A stretch of DNA of 64,000 nt. Source: Zhengitettix transpicula (lineage: Eukaryota > Arthropoda > Insecta > Orthoptera > Tetrigidae). The position numbers were made by a program, and so were the translations under genes. Below, one piece after another: positions 54,879-64,000 of the stretch. The DNA is taken from positions 9,150,587 to 9,214,586 of the forward strand of contig CM073591.1 in assembly GCA_037074705.1 (NCBI GenBank), given 5' to 3'. Below the pieces are notes generated by a model. That model was not told where the DNA came from and did no database searches. It saw only the letters and a program-made list of their open reading frames with translations. Within the stretch, counting starts at the first letter, position 1; the number at the start of each line of letters is the position of its first letter.

Positions 54879-54898
54879 TCAATGCGAATTAATTACAT

Positions 54899-55434
54899 CT
54901 TTTTTTAGGGTAACAGGCTGCATGAGGGTAATCCACATGGAGGCAACTCCCCTTTAATAGCAAAGGAGGGGATTTGAAAGGGGGGATGCGGAAGGGTAGA
55001 GGAAGGTAGCCAAGGGTTAACTAGGGCACCCCCGTGGCTATGGTTTAAGGATCGTACCCGGCATTCGCCCCGTGCTGTATTTTAAGGATCCTAACCGGCA
55101 AGTGGCCTAAAAGTGATACAGGGAAAACACCTAGAAAAACCTGCATCAGGTAGGTCGGGCATGTGGTACTTGTCCCACGCCCTTCCCTAGATGGCAGGAG
55201 AGGAGTTTGCTGTGGGGTCGCAGCATTCCCTTCTCCGTGCCTCAACCAGTTAAGGAGGCAGCTGGCCGACTGTTCCAATGGGAACAGCGGACAACTTTTA
55301 CCGTATGCCCAAGGTCTGTGACCCCCGGAACATTCACCTCTCAAAACAGGCCTCGGCATGTGGGAACCTTAGTTCAAAAACGGAGAGAGAGGAGGAGGCA
55401 TCCCCCAAAGGTAGCCCCTTCGTATCTCTCCTAG
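54899..55434 (-). mobile_element. Element A copy 15 (5'-truncated) with target duplication
   Basis: Flanks aattaattacat (about 54886-54897) and aattaattacgt (55435-55446). Truncated at the 5' stem-loop and carries a short internal duplication around 55060-55110 (..gctgtattttaaggatcc twice). Confidence 0.9.
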
Positions 55435-56462
55435 AATTAATTACGTAAACGGTTTACTTTTCAGTTGAGAAGTTTTGTTCCTCGCTGAGAAACAACGTGC
55501 GCAGGGTGGCGATGGAGTTACACAGGGTAACAAGTCTACGGTAAAAGCATTTTCCTTTTAGCGCTGCTTAGAAATACTCTGGAGGCGCTGAACACAACAC
55601 TAAGAATATTTAAGGGTTACAAAAAAAAGAGAAGCACCTTGAAATGTAATATTGGAGAATAATTGAAAACAATAAAGTGGGGCAGGCATAACAAAGGCCT
55701 CATGAGAGTAAATGAGGTGGGAATAATTCATGTTAACCAGAGTTCTTAAGAGATCTAAGGAGTCATCCGGAGGACATAATCGCAATGGAGTGGAAGTGCA
55801 GGTCGTCGTAGAAGAAGATGGGAGAAAATAAGAAGATATTCATTGGCAGAGGAAGAACATGGCGGGGACCTGCACAACACTTAGTAAGTCACGCTAATTA
55901 TTTTAAACAACAAAAACTCTCAACAAATTGGCATGTGGGACTACTTAATATATTTGTATTTATTGCCATCTCACCCCAACGCTCAAAGTGAAACACGCAC
56001 ACAACTGTACCTGAAACAAAAAGCGTCCATTTTCCTTTGTAGGTAAAAATAATTACAGCGTAACACCTCACTACTGGCAGTGGGGTTTATTAGCGCATTT
56101 AAAAGAAAAACAGGATATAAACAGATGTCCAGACCAGACAAAAAAAATAGCTAAATAAATGCCACACAACGATTAAGTAAACCTTGTTGCTTTAGTCAGG
56201 TGATTCGGAAAACGCAAGAGACGTTTATTTATCAAATTCGTATACTTTTATCACAGAGATTTATTTGTGAATAAAGAAATAGACGCCCTAAGAGTCTGAA
56301 AATTTAAATGTCTATGAAAAAATATATGTACATCAATTTAATGACGTTTCGTCCTCTCTTGTGTGAGCACATCAGGTTTTAAAAAAAAGTTTGTACACAA
56401 TATGTGAATAAAATTTTAGAGACAAGGTTTTGCTGCCTTGCCTGTTGCAACCTAAAATGTCG
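55435..56462. other. Unrecognised AT-rich stretch
   Basis: Holds a reversed Penelope-like motif (ccttgttgctttagtcaggt, about 56186) and gacgtttcgtcctctcttgt at about 56342. A short Arg-rich stretch near 55810 could be a LINE end but is too weak to call. Confidence 0.4.
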
Positions 56463-56465
56463 ATA

Positions 56466-56523
<58 letters not shown>
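56463..56523. repeat. (TA)n microsatellite
   Basis: About 30 uninterrupted TA units. Confidence 0.97.
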
Positions 56524-56526
<3 letters not shown>

Positions 56527-56659
56527 TGAAAAATATTACGTCATAAAAAGAAAATTACGAATAATAAAGATAGCCAATTAAGACAAAAAGGGAAATATAT
56601 AAATACATACATACACACACCCTGGCGTTACAGCCCTTGCAGGGCTAAAGCCTGCCTCA

Positions 56660-58710
56660 CTATCTATCTCTTGCTTTCCTCCTCCATCGTCTTATGTCCC
56701 TCTTCTATCTCTTGCTTTCCTCCTCCATCCTCTTATGTCCCTCTTCTATCTCTTGCTTTCCTCCTCCATCGTCTTATGTCCCTCTTCTATCTCTTGCTTT
56801 CCTCCTCCATCGTCTTATGTCCCTCTTCTATCTCTTGCTTTCCTCCTCCATCGTCTTATGTCCCTCTTCTATCTCTTGCTTTCCTCCTCCATCGTCTTAT
56901 GTCCCTCTTCTATCTCTTGCTTTCCTCCTCCATCGTCTTATGTCCCTCTTCTATCTCTTGCTTTCCTCCTCCATCGTCTTATGTCCCTCTTCTATCTCTT
57001 GTTTTCCTCCTCCATCGTCTTATGTCCCTCTTCTATCTCTTGCTTTCCTCCTCCATCCTCTTATGTCCCTCTTCTATCTCTTGCTTTCCTCTTCCATCGT
57101 CTTATGTCCCTCTTCTATCTCTTGCTTTCCTCCTCCATCGTCTTATGTCCCTCTTCTATCTCTTGCTTTCCTCCTCCATCGTCTTATGTCCCTCTTCTAT
57201 CTCTTTTTTCCCTCCTCCATCCTCTTATGTCCCTCTTCTATCTCTTGCTTTCCTCCTCCATCGTCTTATGTCCCTCTTCTATCTCTTGCTTTCCTCCTCC
57301 ATCGTCTTATGTCCCTCTTCTATCTCTTGCTTTCCTCCTCCATCGTCTTATGTCCCTCTTCTATCTCTTGCTTTCCTCCTCCATCGTCTTATGTCCCTCT
57401 TCTATCTCTTGCTTTCCTCCTCCATCGTCTTATGTCCCTCTTCTATCTCTTGCTTTCCTCCTCCATCGTCTTATGTCCCTCTTCTATCTCTTGCTTTCCT
57501 CCTCCATCGTCTTATGTCCCTCTTCTATCTCTTGCTTTCCTCCTCCATCGTCTTATGTCCCTCTTCTATCTCTTGCTTTCCTCCTCCATCGTCTTATGTC
57601 CCTCTTCTATCTCTTTTTTCCCTCCTCCATCCTCTTATGTCCCTCTTCTATCTCTTGCTTTCCTCCTCCATCGTCTTATGTCCCTCTTCTATCTCTTGCT
57701 TTCCTCCTCCATCGTCTTATGTCCCTCTTCTATCTCTTGCTTTCCTCCTCCATCGTCTTATGTCCCTCTTCTATCTCTTGCTTTCCTCCTCCATCCTCTT
57801 ATGTCCCTCTTCTATCTCTTGCTTTCCTCTTCCATCGTCTTATGTCCCTCTTCTATCTCTTGCTTTCCTCCTCCATCGTCTTATGTCCCTCTTCTATCTC
57901 TTGCTTTCCTCCTCCATCGTCTTATGTCCCTCTTCTATCTCTTGCTTTCCTCCTCCATCCTCTTATGTCCCTCTTCTATCTCTTGCTTTCCTCCTCCATC
58001 GTCTTATGTCCCTCTTCTATCTCTTGCTTTCCTCCTCCATCGTCTTATGTCCCTCTTCTATCTCTTGCTTTCCTCCTCCATCGTCTTATGTCCCTCTTCT
58101 ATCTCTTGCTTTCCTCCTCCATCCTCTTATGTCCCTCTTCTATCTCTTGCTTTCCTCCTCCATCGTCTTATGTCCCTCTTCTATCTCTTGCTTTCCTCCT
58201 CCATCGTCTTATGTCCCTCTTCTATCTCTTGCTTTCCTCCTCCATCGTCTTATGTCCCTCTTCTATCTCTTGCTTTCCTCCTCCATCGTCTTATGTCCCT
58301 CTTCTATCTCTTGTTTTCCTCCTCCATCGTCTTATGTCCCTCTTCTATCTCTTGCTTTCCTCCTCCATCCTCTTATGTCCCTCTTCTATCTCTTGCTTTC
58401 CTCCTCCATCGTCTTATGTCCCTCTTCTATCTCTTGTTTTCCTCCTCCATTCTCTTATGTCCCTCTTCTATCTCTTGTTTTCCTCCTCCATCCTCTTATG
58501 TCCCTCTTCTATCTCTTGCTTTCCTCCTCCATTCTCTTATGCCCTCTTCTATCTCTTGCTTTCCTCCAGCATCCTCTTATGTCCCTCTTCTATCTCTTGC
58601 TTTCCTCCTCCATCCTCTTATGTCCCTCTCTATCTCTTGCTTTCCTCCGCCATCCTCTTATGTCCCTCTTCTATCTCTTTCTTTCCTCCTCCATCCTCTT
58701 ATGTCCAACT
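56660..58710. repeat. 41-bp minisatellite, about 50 units
   Basis: Unit on the + strand: atgtccctcttctatctctt then gctttcctcctccatcgtctt. Variants carry catcctctt, cttccatcg or ttttttccc. Some variant strings recur in the same order (for example cttttttccctcc at about 57204 and 57612), implying block duplication of about 410 bp. No stop codon occurs in any of the three + frames, giving overlapping 690-718-codon frames that are not genes. Confidence 0.98.
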
Positions 58711-58859
58711 CCTTCACATCTTCCTCTACATTCTCCACCCATTTCTTTCTAGGTCTGCCTATACACCTTCTTCCTCCTGGTTTTCCTTTCCATATTCTTT
58801 GTTGTAGGGTTCCATCCTCACTCCTCACCTCGTGCCCTGCCCCCATCTAAGTCTTGCAC

Positions 58860-59060
58860 TCCTTATGAAGCTCACAATTTGGGGGGGGGGGAGCAGGTCA
58901 TCATAGAGTTCTTTGTTAGTTCTGAATCACCATTCCTCATTTGCATACTTAGGCCCATAAATTCTTCTTTCCCATGCTGCTATTCATCAGCACACAACCA
59001 GGTCTCTGCTGCACTGGTTTAATTACAGTTTTATAAATCTTTCTACCTTTCCCTTTTTTG
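58860..59060. other. Decayed middle part of the LINE relic
   Basis: Includes a G-run at about 58878-58889; only scattered similarity to LINE coding sequence. Confidence 0.4.
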
Positions 59061-59440
59061 AAAGGTGTTGAGATTTCGAAAGAGGAAGTATGGCCCCAGT
59101 TACATCTGTAGTCGTTCTCTAACTTCTTCTCCTATTGTACTGTTTTCTGTTACTACTGAACCCAAGTATTTAAAACCTCCGGACCCTATCTCTATGGTGA
59201 TTTTAGTAACATTTGCCCATCTTTCCTCCTTCCTAGATGCAATCATATACTTTGTTTTTCTCATATTCACCCCTCAGCCCTATTTTAGCTCCTTCCTGTT
59301 CTAATTGGGTGAACCTTAATTGCTGATCTGCTGATTGATACCATGTCATCTGCATATGCCAATATTTGCGTCATTCTGACCCTCCAGGGTTTTAATACCA
59401 CTTTTCTAACTGCTCTTTCCAATACAATATTATATATATA

Positions 59441-59620
59441 TATATATATATAAAACGTTTCTGAGATCCTTGACCCTTTCAAGCTAAGGCTCTTCTTAGC
59501 ACCTGACGAAAGGAACATGGTATTTCTGTCTGAATTGTCTATCTTTCTCATTCATTAATATTTTTTTTGTTAATAAACATATTATTCTGACTCAACCCCG
59601 TCTATTTAATTATAGTGTTA
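59441..59620. other. TA run and Penelope-like tail motif
   Basis: (TA)n at about 59430-59452, then agcacctgacgaaaggaaca at about 59498. Confidence 0.5.
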
Positions 59621-60398
59621 CTAGCTGGGTGCCCGGCGTTGCCCGAGATGTCATTTATCTATAACCCCCGATACGACTCCAATTTCGGCTGCTTTTGCGC
59701 AATTTTTATGTAACGCTACTCGAACCCTAATCATTATAATTAACTCTGAAAAATATTTCTTCAACGCAAATATCTGCCGTGTTTGCATGTTCCAAAATTT
59801 GCACCCCGCTACCCCTGCATCTGAGAGGGGGGTAAATGCCCAATTTGAATGTCGTAACTAAACACAGTGACTTCCATAACCTTTGATTTGACTCCAATCT
59901 CAGTTGTTATTTTACTGTAAAGCATCTCCACCCCCGAACCCGAAGGGTGTCCTTTTCACAGGGCGTAGGGGGATGAAAATTGTATTCAGATAACATTGGT
60001 AGAAACACTATCAATATCTTTGACCCCTAAAAATATTTATCCGACTCAAATATCGCCTGTTTTAGTATGTTTAAATATTTCAACCCCCGCTTCTGGGGGT
60101 GGAAGACGCGTCTCACCACGACAGTGTTTGTTTCCTGGTCGCAAAGACACACGTGTACGAAATTTGGTAAAAATTGCTCGACTGGAGTAGATGTGTATTT
60201 TATTTAGAAAACGTTTGTATGGGAAATAGAAAAGGGCTGTTTTTAGGGTTTTCCCGGAAATTATTCGACTTTTTCTCGCCTTTTAAACCTTCCCTAGACC
60301 TCCACGAACATTTCAAGACTAAGATAAGATAAATACGTTCAGCCGTTCTCGAGTTTTAGTGAGACTAACGAACAGCAATTCATTTATATATATATAGA
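59621..60398 (-). mobile_element. Non-autonomous Helitron (778 bp, minus) upstream of NPC2
   Basis: Left edge A|CTAGCTGGGTGCCCGGC, right edge ..catttatatatatataGA|T, i.e. minus-strand 5' TCTATATATATAAATG. Nearly collinear copy of 16859-17630 with a few indels. Its 5' end lies about 320 bp before the NPC2 start codon. Confidence 0.92.
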
Positions 60399-60715
60399 TA
60401 GATAAATAGTCATCATACGTATTACGTTTCAATTCTAAGACGATGAGTTAATAACGTAATTAAGATGCATTAACTCGCGTCTCACTGACGGCGGTGGCAG
60501 GAAGTTTTTGTTTTCAAGACCTTGGATATCATCTGCAGCCAGAGATGAGATACGTGAGCTTGCAGCTGCCTTATCGCTGACTAGAGACAGTAAGCACGCA
60601 GTCGCAGATATTGTACGCGACAGTTTAAGCGGGCTGCTTCGAGCGACAACGTTCACATCCGACTCGGATTCCTCTCCCGTTCGTTGGCCCACAAGACACC
60701 GAAGGAAAGTCGACC
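60399..60715 (+). promoter_or_regulatory. NPC2 upstream region / 5' UTR
   Basis: Lies between the end of a Helitron (60398) and the NPC2 ATG. It is CpG-richer toward the ATG and must hold the core promoter and 5' UTR unless an upstream non-coding exon exists. No clear TATA box. An open frame here has no recognised similarity. Confidence 0.4.
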
Positions 60716-60800
60716 ATGATGAAGCGCGGCTTGGCTCTGGCTGTTGTCCTCGTCTGCGCTCTGCACGTGTGCCCCGTCTTCTCCGTCATTCAATTCTGTC
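60716..60800 (+). CDS. NPC2: NPC2 exon 1 (signal peptide)
   Basis: Starts gtcgaccATGATGAAG and encodes MMKRGLALAVVLVCALHVCP then VFSVIQFC. It ends ..TGTC|GTAAGT, phase 1. Two consecutive ATGs make the exact start ambiguous by one residue. Confidence 0.9.
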
Positions 60801-63628
60801 GTAAGTTTTTCTCGTCAAGCCTATTCCTGGAACGTTTCGAAATGACTTTTCACAACGCTGTCAGAGTCACATGACGACGACGACGTGCGAAGTTAATCTG
60901 AGCCCGTTATTGATTTACTAATTAAGGTCGACCCGTTCAGAATACAGCGTTTAATTACGCTAAATGTATTATATTTGATCCTATAATACTACGCTACTGT
61001 TAAGAGTGTGCATTTCCATTCACCCAAGTTGTGAGAATCCTCTTTATTCACTGATCTCAAGATTAGTGTGGGAATTGAATATGTTAAAATAGGAGCCAGA
61101 ACTGCCTTTGCTCCTGATTCGAGTCTCATTTTTACAGCCACAAAGTGAATAATCTTCAGAGGTAATTTACTTATTCCAATATCTGGTTCACTTTTACCAC
61201 AAAGTGTGTGTGCGTGTAGCCATCAATACTGTCACTAATTTACATTTATGTGTGGGTGTGTTAAGAGAAAACCAATCAATATCAAATCATTTTTGTACAA
61301 TTACTTTCCTCCTTGAATTGAAACAAAATTACATCAGAACAGTTCAAACGGTTCATTACCCGGGGTGTGAGCGTGTAGCCATCAATACTGTCACTAATTT
61401 ACATTAATGTGTGGGTGTGTTAAGAGAAAACCAATCAATATCAAATCATTTTTGTACAATTACATTCCTCCTTGAATTGAAACAAAATTACATCAGAACA
61501 GTTCAAACGGTTCATTTCCAGTGTGTGTGTGTGTGTGTGTTCAGAATGACTTTTATAAATGTGTGTTGAAGCTAAGCTTCTCCCTTCTCCTCTACAGGAT
61601 CTATGGAATGTGATATTATTATGATTGAAATTGTTAGACTACACTTGAGTTGTTATTAATTGTCTGCCTTTTTCCATGTTTCAGAATCAGACGTTGGATG
61701 CTGTGTGAATTTTACAGTTTCCAATTGCAAAAGCGACGCTCCGTTGTGTTTGTTGCGCCGTGGATCTGCAGTCGAAGTTGACATATCGTTTAAACCATGT
61801 ACGTGGAAAATGTAACGTTTTTATTAGTCACATTTCATGAAACCATTTAATTTTTTTTAAAAAAGAAATGGGACAGATACTAATTTACCTGATGATAATT
61901 CTTAAATTTCAGCTGAGACGGTTGATAAGGTAAAAGGAGTTGTACACGGCATCATTTCAGGATTGCACGTACCCTTCCCGTTGCCAAATCCAGATGGGTG
62001 CAAAGACTGTGGCCTCAGTTGCCCACTTGCCAAAGATGGGACGTACAATTACAAAACCGTTCTGCCCATTAAGAAAGCCTATCCTATGGTAAGATGCTCG
62101 AGCTTCAATTTTAAATTCACTTAAGAACAATTTATTTTATCACCACGTTTACTATAACAATATATTTGTATTTTTGTGAAATGAATGTACTTCTTCCCTC
62201 TGAAGACAGTTTTCCTTGCTGTTCAATACGTTTCTACATTTTATATTTCTGTCCTCACCATTGGTAATTTCCTCCCCTTCACTTGACCTGTATTTGGTTA
62301 TTCTTCTTCTTGTTTATTTAGGCTCAGGAGATCCAATACTGTCTTTTTATTCCATTTCTATTATAAATTTTTGCTCCTCTTCAGACAGCGGATTACCCAA
62401 TTAACATTTCCAATCATTGTCTCTACACTTTTATCCACAAATTTTAAAACTATATTAAATGTCTACATGTGAATGTTAAATGAAATGACAATTTATATTT
62501 TTATCCTTCAAAAAAAACTCTACCAAGTCGTTACGAGACCCAATAGCACATCCAGTGCAGAGCTACAACTTAGTTTCACTTCAGTAGATTGACGACTTAG
62601 ATTGTTGCAAAAATTTCACCATTATGGATAGATAGACAGATAGATTTATTCACCATTAGCCCTCTTAAGAGGAAATAGGATTAGTCACAAATGTACAGTA
62701 GATAAATTACATATAAACAGAATTAATATTTATAGGTTACACAAACACACAAAAAAAATTATATCTGTTCACATTTGTCTAGTCACCACAATCATACACA
62801 CTATCTTTAGGAAACTGATGCACGACACTAATCACTTCCTGGTATTCATCTCCTGTTGCTAAGGTATGGAGTGAAAGCAGAGGCGGGAAAACAGAACCAA
62901 AAGGGGAAAACTATTTACATATTTATAGCATATTCGGCAATTTTGTAGGCAAGGCAGTTTAAGGAATGTGAGACCGATTCAAAAATTTGTGTACGGAGGA
63001 ATAAGTTCCATTTACAAGAAAAGTTTTACACTCCTTGACGAATGACATGTGGGGCATTAAATAATTACATTATTTCCTCCTTTATGCTACTTGAGTCAAA
63101 CATATCCTACCTTACTACAGCTGTAGAATGTTGTGGTTTTAAAGTTCAATTTGTTAAGATTAGATATAGTATTCTATATTTTGTCAGATTGGCAAAGAAA
63201 TAAGATTGAACCCAACATTACAAATGGTGAGTAGTTTGGCGTTTGTTGAGAACATTAACAGTTCAATCCAAAACGTACCTATGCCAATAAATTATTCTTT
63301 TCCTCTTCGTGTTCTCGGGGCCCATCTATAATATTGATCATATTTGAGTGACATTCCTCTTCTCGACAGATGTTCAGAGTTTCAACATACCAACTGTTCA
63401 ATGTGGATTATCTGTTTGTGGCTCCTGGGTCCCTTCACAATATGTTAATGTACTACCTATTGGTTTAATTCACATATCAAGTGACAAGTTTAATTTTTTT
63501 GTATTCCGTAGCTCACACTGTTGTTGCTGTACATTTTTCAGATCACCCTCGACGTTTTATGGCAGCTCGTGGATGGCGACGGCAAAGTCATATGCTGTGC
63601 TGAAATTCCCAGCCGTATATGTGGGTGA
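60716..63628 (+). CDS. NPC2: NPC2-like secreted sterol/lipid-binding protein (ML domain), four exons
   Basis: Exons 60716-60800, 61685-61798, 61913-62088 and 63542-63628 join in frame (phases 1, 0 with a split Ser codon, 0) into a 153-aa protein, the usual NPC2 length. Residues 1-23 are a signal peptide (hydrophobic 5-23). Family landmarks: CCVNFTVSNC (34-43), CLLRRGSAVEVDISFKP (50-66), GLHVPFPLPNPDGC (83-96), CPLAKDGTYNYKTVLPI (103-119), YPMITLDVLWQLVDGDGK (123-140) and a C-terminal VICCAEIPSRIC (141-152). NFT at 37-39 is a glycosylation sequon. NPC2 proteins carry sterols in the lysosome or, in the expanded arthropod families, bind sterols and semiochemicals extracellularly. The usual DCG near the N-terminus reads DVGCC here and there are extra cysteines. 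All introns are GT-AG. The symbol denotes the family; the paralogue cannot be fixed. Confidence 0.93.
60801..61684 (+). other. NPC2 intron 1
   Basis: Donor GTAAGT. Contains the 159-bp tandem duplication; otherwise AT-rich with no recognised insert. Confidence 0.7.
61212..61528 (+). repeat. 159-bp tandem duplication in NPC2 intron 1
   Basis: gcgtgtagccatcaatactg occurs at 61212 and 61371, and the following 150 bases are nearly identical, ending in a GT microsatellite at about 61520-61540. Confidence 0.9.
61685..61798 (+). CDS. NPC2: NPC2 exon 2
   Basis: Acceptor ..CATGTTTCAG, donor CCAT|GTACGT. Encodes Q29 to P66 with the first cysteine cluster, the NFT sequon and the VEVDISFKP strand. Confidence 0.92.
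61913..62088 (+). CDS. NPC2: NPC2 exon 3
   Basis: Acceptor ..CTTAAATTTCAG, donor CCTATG|GTAAGA. Encodes residues 67-125, including the vpfplp segment and the CKDCGLSCPL cysteine cluster that marks NPC2. Confidence 0.93.
62089..63541 (+). other. NPC2 intron 3
   Basis: A 1.45-kb AT-rich intron. A gatagatagacagatagat microsatellite at about 62632-62650 may border an old insertion. No recognisable coding content. Confidence 0.6.
63542..63628 (+). CDS. NPC2: NPC2 exon 4 and stop
   Basis: Acceptor ..ACATTTTTCAG. Encodes ITLDVLWQLVDGDGKVICCA then EIPSRICG and TGA at 63626-63628. A longer open frame crosses this place in another phase but has no family similarity. Confidence 0.92.
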   Translation: MTLDVLWQLVDGDGKVICCAEIPSRICG

Positions 63629-63870
63629 TTGCAGACTTCAGCATATTAGTATTTTTGTTTGTAATGATATCTCTACAAAGTGTTAGGGTTGTCTCAGGAA
63701 AATGAAGTAATTGAATATTCGTTGTTTAATAAATGCATATCCGTGGAAATTGTTGGACAGAAGGACCCTGAGCTTTACTTATTGTAACAATAATGAATCT
63801 GTGATAAAATGTATCTTTCCATGGTGTTACCATATTTAATTTGCCAAATAAAATGATTTAAGTTTCAATC
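63629..63870 (+). other. NPC2 3' UTR with two poly(A) signals
   Basis: AATAAA at 63728-63733 and 63847-63852. Either could end the message; the second is followed by a T-rich stretch. Beyond 63870 nothing is recognised. Confidence 0.55.
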
Positions 63871-64000
63871 ATTGTTATATTTTTTTTATTATTTGCCAAA
63901 AGGATTTTTTACCTTTACACAAATTTAAGCAGGCTAGTGATTCTTCTCTGGAGGGTATGAAAATTTTCTGAAAACTGTAGAGATCTGCCCTCACCACTTT

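Larger units (their letters stand above)
56600..59440 (-). pseudogene. LINE reverse transcriptase relic, minus strand, carrying the minisatellite
   Basis: Reading right to left on the minus strand: VRMTQILAYADDMVSISRSA (RT active site, YADD intact, about 59410-59330). Then TKYMIASRKEERWANVTK and GGFKYLGSVVTENSTIGEEV (59265-59105), a degraded middle, and KGKPGGRRCIGRPRKKWVEN and VKELDIRGWRRKERDRR at 58800-58670. After the expanded minisatellite the 3' end is gcaggctttagccctgcaag (about 56640). Order and spacing are those of a LINE ORF2. Stops and frameshifts make it non-functional; the 5' part is missing. Confidence 0.85.

Noticed and set aside
56671..58850. Three overlapping open frames of 690-718 codons on the + strand
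   Set aside because: They run through a 41-bp minisatellite that lacks stop codons in all three frames; the protein is only the cyclic translation of the repeat and the array derives from a LINE on the other strand.
63348..63686. 112-aa open frame overlapping the last NPC2 exon
   Set aside because: It is out of phase with the NPC2 exon, which matches the family precisely; the longer frame has no similarity.

Overview
This window is eukaryotic and most likely from an arthropod, probably an insect with a large, transposon-rich genome. Genes are sparse and split by long introns with GT-AG junctions and AATAAA signals. The transposons are typical of insects: Helitrons with TCTATATATATAAAA-type 5' ends and CTAG|T 3' ends, mariners flanked by TA, LINEs, a tRNA-derived SINE and solo LTRs. 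I do not assign a species.

Two genes can be supported, both on the + strand and adjacent. The first is a secreted lipocalin with exons at 25034/25055-25201, 52836-53046 and 53563-53777. Its first intron is 27.6 kb, so most of the middle of the window is intronic. The second is an NPC2 (ML-domain) lipid carrier with exons at 60716-60800, 61685-61798, 61913-62088 and 63542-63628. Both encode small secreted carriers of hydrophobic ligands; any joint role (chemosensory or lipid transport) is inference. A CpG-rich block at about 2790-3190 may be the promoter and 5' exon of a third, minus-strand gene.

Layout. 1-1360: tandem satellite. 1360-4240: single-copy DNA with the CpG block. 4245-7230: two head-to-head LTRs of one family, each expanded by an array of about 100-bp units that carry a perfect tRNA-Lys primer-binding-site motif. 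8420-9870: tandemly subrepeated Helitron-like DNA. 11565-12342: a Helitron. 12890-14935: a large foldback. 16340-19475: a LINE broken by an LTR that is itself broken by a Helitron. 19731-20489: a mariner relic. 22690-24345: a polypyrimidine higher-order repeat. 24900-25201: the lipocalin first exon. 25202-52835: intron 1, which holds most copies of an A-tailed retroposon of about 520 bp ('element A', 15 copies in the window), mariner MITEs, a 660-bp TC tract, an array of 20 CRE octamers (TGACGTCA), an inverted LTR pair, a hairpin MITE, Helitrons and a second mariner family. 52836-54030: lipocalin exons 2-3 and 3' UTR; the 516-bp intron between them is almost entirely Helitron-family DNA. 56660-58710: a 41-bp minisatellite that grew out of the 3' coding end of a LINE. 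59621-60398: a Helitron just upstream of NPC2. 60716-63900: NPC2.

The strongest candidates for something undescribed are the CRE array, the structured retroposon family element A, the transposon-made intron 2 and the arrayed tRNA-Lys PBS motifs. Long open frames elsewhere (up to about 718 codons) are products of repeats and are not called as genes.
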